Source: Sphingomonas sp. TREG-RG-20F-R18-01 (GTDB taxonomy: Bacteria > Pseudomonadota > Alphaproteobacteria > Sphingomonadales > Sphingomonadaceae). From it: a stretch of DNA of 64,000 nucleotides. Under the pieces are notes generated by a model, which was given only the letters and a program-made list of their open reading frames with translations, ran no database searches and was not told where the DNA came from. The stretch spans positions 310,001 to 374,000 of the forward strand of contig NZ_JAKNQQ010000001.1 of the NCBI RefSeq assembly GCF_022662475.1, given 5' to 3'. The translations under genes and the position numbers were made by a program. Position 1 is the first letter of the stretch, and every line of letters begins with the position of its first letter. Shown here one piece after another: positions 60,004 to 64,000 of this stretch.

Positions 60004-60122
60004 CCGGTATCATAGGCCGGCTCCGGTACGGTCGCCACGCTTGAAATTTCCACTCGTTCGGACGACGTACCGCCCTGCCGTTCCCCAATCCCGGGTCGGA
60101 GCGGCGGCATCAGGAGATTCCC

Positions 60123-60602
60123 ATGACGATCACCGTCGGCGACCGCGTCCCCACCACCATGCTTACCAAGGTCACGCCCGATGGCCCCGACCAGGTCAGC
60201 TCGGACGATTTCTTCAAGGGCCGCAAGGTCGCGCTCGTCGCGGTTCCCGGCGCGTTCACGCCGACCTGCTCGGCGCGCCACCTTCCCGGCTTCGTCGACA
60301 AGGCGGCAGAGCTGAAGGCCAAGGGCGTGGACGAGATCGCCTTCACCGCGGTCAACGACGCGTTCGTCATGGGCGCCTGGGGCAAGGCGAGCGACGCCGG
60401 CGCCATCACGATGCTCGCCGACGGCAACGCCGATTTCGCCAAGGCGGTCGGTCTGACCTTCGACGGATCGAAGTTCGGCATGGGCGAACGCAGCCAGCGC
60501 TATTCGATGCTGGTCAACGACGGTGTCGTCGAGCAGCTCAACGTCGAGGCCCCCGGTGAATTCAAGGTTTCGTCGGCCGAACATCTGCTGAGCGAAATCT
60601 AA
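60123..60602 (+). CDS. Peroxiredoxin, Prx5-like, single cysteine
   Basis: 159 residues. The peroxidatic cysteine is C49 in VPGAFTPTCSARHLPGF, and the Prx5-family MGAWGKASDAG and later FGMGERSQRYSML are seen. I see no second cysteine, so this is a 1-Cys enzyme that must be re-reduced by glutathione/glutaredoxin or thioredoxin. An AGGAG ribosome site precedes the ATG. No OxyR site recognised. Confidence 0.93.
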   Translation: MTITVGDRVPTTMLTKVTPDGPDQVSSDDFFKGRKVALVAVPGAFTPTCSARHLPGFVDKAAELKAKGVDEIAFTAVNDAFVMGAWGKASDAGAITMLADGNADFAKAVGLTFDGSKFGMGERSQRYSMLVNDGVVEQLNVEAPGEFKVSSAEHLLSEI

Positions 60603-60627
60603 CGCACGATGAACCGAGTGCGGCGGC

Positions 60628-60652
60628 GGAACACCGCGCGCCGCACTTCGTT
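60628..60652 (+). promoter_or_regulatory. EcfG-type general stress promoter
   Basis: GGAAC (60628-60632), 16-nt spacer, CGTT (60649-60652): exact match to the sigma-EcfG consensus, 38 bp before the start of the following small gene. Expected transcription start near 60660. Confidence 0.78.
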
Positions 60653-60690
60653 TCCTTCGCGTAATGCATTCCATGCGAAGGGAGCTCCTC

Positions 60691-60939
60691 ATGACTGATA
60701 CGATCAAGCAAGCCACCGACACCGCGCAGGATCTTGGCAACAAGGCCGCTGACGAGGTGAAGAAGGTGGTCGATCCGTCGATCCTGACGCAGGCGCAGGA
60801 AGCGGTCACCGACGCGTTCAACGCGACGGTCGAGGCGGTCAAGGAACACCCCGTCGCGGCCGCCGCGATCGCCACCGGTGCCGCCGCTGCGGTTGCGGGC
60901 ACGGTCTACGGCGTGAAGAAACTGCGCGACAGCGAATAA
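60691..60939 (+). CDS. Small stress-type protein with one C-terminal membrane helix
   Basis: 82 residues from ATG 60691, preceded by GGGAG; an in-frame ATG 60664 would lie on top of the promoter. Amphipathic helical first part (IKQATDTAQDLGNKAADEVKK), then HPVAAAAIATGAAAAVAGTVYG, a small Ala/Gly-rich membrane segment like those of ElaB/DUF883-like ribosome-or-membrane stress proteins. I do not assign a family. The EcfG promoter at 60628 supports stress induction. Confidence 0.75.
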   Translation: MTDTIKQATDTAQDLGNKAADEVKKVVDPSILTQAQEAVTDAFNATVEAVKEHPVAAAAIATGAAAAVAGTVYGVKKLRDSE

Positions 60940-61235
60940 CCCGTCCCGTCTCGTCGCCCCGCCGAAAGCCGGGGCGGCGGGTTCACCGCTGGCTGCGAAA
61001 CACCCGTGCCCCCCCCCGCCGGGAGACCACGGTCGAGGTCTGTTCGTGCTCCTGCGAAAGCAGGAGCCTAGGATCAAAGCAGAAGCACGTCGTTCTTCTG
61101 CTTGGGCCCAGCCCTCTGCCTTCGGAAGAAACTGGCGGCAGCGTCCCGATCGGCCAACTGCCCACTTCCGCCGTGAGGACGCTCCGTCCCTCCATCGGTC
61201 TTGCCAGTGTAACGATCCGCCCTTAACCGCTGATC

Positions 61236-62693
61236 ATGACGCAAGCATCCGACATCGTCGCCGAACTCGATCGCCTGTATCGCGCTTCGGTCGAGCGGCT
61301 CCAGGCCGCGCTCACCGCTTATATCACCACCGGCGCGCCACCCGCCCCCGAAAGCAGGACGGATGGCAGCTTTGCCTATCCCGAGATCCGCCTCCAGTAT
61401 CGCGGCGGCGAGGATCGCCCGGTCCCCGCGCGGTCGTTCGGTCGCCTCGTCAGCGAGGGCGCCTATGCGATCAGCGTCACCAAGCCCGCGATCTTCGCCG
61501 ACTATCTCACCGAACAGCTCACGCTGCTGATCGAGGATTACGACGTCACGGTCGAGGCGGTCCCTGGGCGGCAGGAAATCCCCTTTCCTTATGTGATCGA
61601 TCCAGGCCACGCGCTCAGCCTAGACGCAGTTTCTGCGGTCGACCTGTCGCGGCACTTCCCCGCGACCGAGCTCGCGCATATCGGTGACGAGATCGCGGAC
61701 GGGCGCTACGCGGTGCTCAACGGTGGGCCCCGCCCGCTCGCGCTGTTCGATGGCTTGCGCACCGATTTCTCGCTCGCACGGTTGCGGCACTATACCGGCA
61801 CCCCGCCTGAGCACGTCCAGCGCTACGTGCTGTTCACCAATTACCATCGCTATGTCGACGAATTCGTCCGCTGGGCGTGCGCGCAGCTCGAACCGCAGGC
61901 GGACGGTACGCCGAGCCGCTATACCGGCGTCTCGGGCGCGGGCGGCGTGCTGATGCGCGCGGGCGACGATGTCGAGGCGATGCTCGCGGATACCAGCGCG
62001 TGGCGGCGGCACCAGATGCCCGCCTATCATCTGATGGCGGCGGACGGCACCGGGATCACCTTGGTCAACATCGGCGTGGGTCCCTCCAACGCCAAGACGA
62101 TCTGCGACCATCTCGCGGTGCTTCGCCCCGAGGCGTGGCTGATGATCGGCCATTGCGGCGGCCTGCGCCCGAGCCAGCGCATCGGCGACTATGTCCTCGC
62201 GCACGCCTATCTGCGCGACGATCATATCCTCGACGACGTGCTTCCGCCCGAAATCCCCGTCCCCGCGATCGCCGAGGTCCAGCTCGCGCTCGCCCGCGCG
62301 GCGGAGACGGTCTCGGGCCAGACCGGCGACGAACTCAAGCGCCGCCTGCGCACCGGCACGATCGTGACGACCGACGACCGCAATTGGGAACTGCAATATT
62401 CGCGCTCGGCCTTGCGCTTCTCGCTGTCCCGCGCGGTCGGGATCGACATGGAATCCGCGACGATCGCGGCGCAGGGCTATCGCTTCCGCGTGCCCTATGG
62501 CACCTTGCTGTGCGTGTCGGACAAGCCGCTCCACGGTGAATTGAAGCTGCCGGGTCAGGCCAACCGCTTCTACGAACGCGCGATCAGCGAGCATATGCGG
62601 ATTGGGATCGAGGCGTGCGAGGAATTGCGCCGCGAAGGCAACAAGCTCCACTCGCGCAAGCTGCGCGCGTTCAACGAGCCGCCGTTCCGCTAG
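61236..62693 (+). CDS. amn: AMP nucleosidase
   Basis: 485 residues. N-terminal AMP-nucleosidase domain (about 1-170) and C-terminal phosphorylase-like domain with IGHCGGLRPSQRIGDYVLA and GIDMESATIAAQGYRFRVPYG. It cleaves AMP to adenine and ribose-5-phosphate, regulating adenylate pools. The 296-bp gap upstream (60940-61235) holds no gene, only a degenerate CCGGCG-type repeat arm near 60957-60976. Confidence 0.94.
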   Translation: MTQASDIVAELDRLYRASVERLQAALTAYITTGAPPAPESRTDGSFAYPEIRLQYRGGEDRPVPARSFGRLVSEGAYAISVTKPAIFADYLTEQLTLLIEDYDVTVEAVPGRQEIPFPYVIDPGHALSLDAVSAVDLSRHFPATELAHIGDEIADGRYAVLNGGPRPLALFDGLRTDFSLARLRHYTGTPPEHVQRYVLFTNYHRYVDEFVRWACAQLEPQADGTPSRYTGVSGAGGVLMRAGDDVEAMLADTSAWRRHQMPAYHLMAADGTGITLVNIGVGPSNAKTICDHLAVLRPEAWLMIGHCGGLRPSQRIGDYVLAHAYLRDDHILDDVLPPEIPVPAIAEVQLALARAAETVSGQTGDELKRRLRTGTIVTTDDRNWELQYSRSALRFSLSRAVGIDMESATIAAQGYRFRVPYGTLLCVSDKPLHGELKLPGQANRFYERAISEHMRIGIEACEELRREGNKLHSRKLRAFNEPPFR

Positions 62694-62753
62694 GCGACGG
62701 ACACCGCGCCCCGCTGACGCGTTCGGACGACGTAACGATTCAAGGAACATACG

Positions 62754-63206
62754 ATGGCCCAGCCACCGAAGAAGCCGACCGACGACGAAACCGACGCGAC
62801 GACGCCGGTCAAGCCTCCCAAGCCCCCCAAGCCGGCAAAGCCCGCGGGCGCAAAGGGCAGCGGGCCCAAGCCGCCCGCCCCGCGCAAGCCGGCCAAGCCG
62901 CGCACCGCCGCGAGCCGTCCGGTGACCGGCGGAAAGGGCGCGCTCAAGCCAAAGCCGGTGGCGAACGATACGGACACCAAGGTTCCGGCCCCCGCCGCCA
63001 AGCCGCGCTGGACCACCGCCAAGATCGTCGGCGGCGTCGCGGCAGTCGGCGCGGCAGCGGCAGCCTTGTTCGCGCTCCGCGGCAGCACGCCCGCGGCGCC
63101 GAAACCCAAGCCGAAGCCGGTAAAGGGCGCGCATCAGGCCGACGGCAGCGATTCGAGCAAGTCGTTCGAAGCGGGCATCGCCGACGAAGGCACGATCCCG
63201 AACTGA
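62754..63206 (+). CDS. Lys/Pro/Ala-rich single-pass protein of unknown function
   Basis: 150 residues. N-terminal 85 residues are low-complexity and basic (KPPKPPKPAKPAGAKG-type repeats), then one membrane helix (about 88-108, IVGGVAAVGAAAAALFAL), then a second PKPKPKP stretch and a mildly acidic tail. Disordered apart from the helix; composition resembles proline-rich periplasm-spanning or DNA/ribosome-binding tails, but no family is recognised. An AAGGAA ribosome site precedes the ATG. Confidence 0.65.
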   Translation: MAQPPKKPTDDETDATTPVKPPKPPKPAKPAGAKGSGPKPPAPRKPAKPRTAASRPVTGGKGALKPKPVANDTDTKVPAPAAKPRWTTAKIVGGVAAVGAAAAALFALRGSTPAAPKPKPKPVKGAHQADGSDSSKSFEAGIADEGTIPN

Positions 63207-63227
63207 GTTCGCGGCCCCTATTAAGCC

Positions 63228-63332
63228 CTTCCCCGGCGGAGGCCGGGGCCCAGTAGCGAGACCGGAGATGGCGGGCGCTTGCGCTCGAATACCTCGGACA
63301 TCTCGACTGGGCCCCGGCCTCCGCCGGGGAAG
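63228..63332. repeat. Perfect 27-nt inverted repeat pair
   Basis: Arms 63228-63254 and 63306-63332 are exact reverse complements over 27 nt with a 51-nt centre. They are the GGA variant of the element at 49818-49925. Both share the CCCAGTAGCGAG step into the centre, so they are one family. Located between two convergent genes. Confidence 0.9.
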
Positions 63333-63363
63333 CGCGCGTTAACAGCCGAGCGGCCCTACCCGC

Positions 63364-64000
63364 TCACCAGCCCGATGGCTTCCCCTTGTTCTGCTCGTCG
63401 AGCCAGGCCTTGAGCGGCGCGAAATAGGCCACCATCGCCTGCCCCGACATCTCACGGCTCCCGGTGAACGTCTCAAGCGCATCCGGCCACGGCTTCGACT
63501 GCCCCATCGCCAGCATCGCGTTCAGCTTATCGCCCACCGCCTTGTTGTCGTAGAACGAGCAACGATGCAGCGGCCCCTTCCAGCCCGACTGCTTGCACGC
63601 CGCCTGATAGAATTGGAACTGGAGCAACCGCGCGAGGAAGTAGCGCGTGTACGGCACGCTCGCGGGCACGTGATATTTCGCCCCCGGATCGAACCGCGTC
63701 TCGTCACGCGCGACCGGCGGGACGACGCCCTGATATTTGAGCCGCAGGTCGTCCCAGCCCTTTTCATACTGGGTCGCGGGGATCGCGCCCGAGAACACGC
63801 CCCAGCGATATTTGTCGATCAGCAACCCGAACGGCAGGAACGCGACCTTGTCCATCGCCTGGCGGAGCAGCAGCCCGATATCCTTGTCCGCGCTCGGCAC
63901 CCTCGACTGATCGAGCAGCCCGATCCGCACCAGATAATCGGGCGTGATCGACAAAGCGACGAAATCGCCGATCGCTTCATGGAAGCCGTCATTCGCGCCG
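63364..64000 (-). CDS. M2 family (angiotensin-converting-enzyme-like) zinc metallopeptidase, C-terminal part
   Basis: Frame runs off the right edge; 212 C-terminal residues are present. The edge encodes GANDGFHEAIGDFVALSI, the EAIGD segment holding the third zinc ligand of M2 peptidases; the HExxH lies outside. YTRYFLARLLQFQFYQAAC is the expected C-terminal substrate-domain motif. M2 enzymes are secreted dipeptidyl carboxypeptidases. The product is probably exported, but the N-terminus is out of view. Confidence 0.88.
   Translation of the reverse strand, partial: GANDGFHEAIGDFVALSITPDYLVRIGLLDQSRVPSADKDIGLLLRQAMDKVAFLPFGLLIDKYRWGVFSGAIPATQYEKGWDDLRLKYQGVVPPVARDETRFDPGAKYHVPASVPYTRYFLARLLQFQFYQAACKQSGWKGPLHRCSFYDNKAVGDKLNAMLAMGQSKPWPDALETFTGSREMSGQAMVAYFAPLKAWLDEQNKGKPSGW

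Noticed and set aside
1..64000. Long open frames on the strand opposite real genes (for instance opposite the AddA, ETF-QO, DivL and AMP nucleosidase genes)
   Set aside because: High GC content produces long antisense frames; these are Arg/Gly/Ala/Pro-rich, lack ribosome sites and domains, and coincide with well-recognised genes on the other strand.
1..64000. CRISPR array, prophage, toxin-antitoxin or restriction-modification cluster
   Set aside because: I looked for evenly spaced direct repeats, phage structural genes and small paired genes and found none; all repeats seen are inverted palindromic elements or the one hexanucleotide array.

Overview
This window is GC-rich, densely packed chromosomal DNA. 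Its gene content and order point to an alphaproteobacterium of the Sphingomonas group. The evidence is the DUF1476–BolA–monothiol glutaredoxin run, the Pcm-like–TolC–PopZ-like–ValS neighbourhood, xerD–accA beside aroKB, the ahcY–divL–tsaE–amgK–murU–addBA–trxA run, a pair of EcfG-type (GGAAC-N16-CGTT) promoters, and many palindromic repeats around CCCCGGCGAAGGCCGGGG. I see no rRNA operon, prophage, insertion sequence, CRISPR array or other defined mobile island. Most of the window is core housekeeping sequence.

Layout. 1-8 kb: 3' end of a quinone oxidoreductase, an Nramp Mn/Fe transporter, the DUF1476-bolA-grxD operon, a ThDP enzyme, a stress-induced CsbD protein, a methyltransferase and an Fe-S rRNA methyltransferase. 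7-13 kb: a tight minus-strand block with the NAD(P)HX repair enzyme, a lipoprotein, ilvD, N-formylglutamate amidohydrolase and ispE. 12.8-20 kb: ETF-ubiquinone oxidoreductase, a uracil-DNA-glycosylase-like protein without Fe-S cysteines, a lytic transglycosylase, moaB and a fused MFS/spermidine-synthase protein. 20-31 kb: GNAT, hemB, a MATE pump, valS (carrying an in-frame palindromic repeat), a LOV hybrid histidine kinase, a PopZ-like protein, a TolC-family protein and a Pcm-like protein.

31-42.8 kb: tRNA-Cys, a mutT gene broken by an in-frame TAG, two Flp pilins, accA, xerD, a secreted unknown protein, aroK-aroB-DUF2256, then DUF423, a CPA2 antiporter, an IscU-like scaffold, CvpA and RadA. 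42.9-46 kb: a BLUF photoreceptor, a GAF protein with a hexanucleotide repeat, a GST and a GT4 glycosyltransferase. 46-59 kb: trxA, addAB, murU-amgK (peptidoglycan recycling), tsaE, a DivL-type kinase with Tyr in place of His, and ahcY. 59-64 kb: YqgE, peroxiredoxin, an EcfG-driven small stress protein, AMP nucleosidase, a Lys/Pro-rich membrane protein and the C-terminal part of an M2 metallopeptidase.

The points most worth a second look are the repeat translated inside valS, the nonsense codon in mutT, the light-sensor genes (LOV kinase, BLUF), the two EcfG promoters, the degenerate Fe-S proteins (UDG-like and IscU-like), and the long perfect inverted repeats between genes. I did not find a convincing, wholly new multi-gene system. 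No stretch longer than 300 bases lacks a gene.
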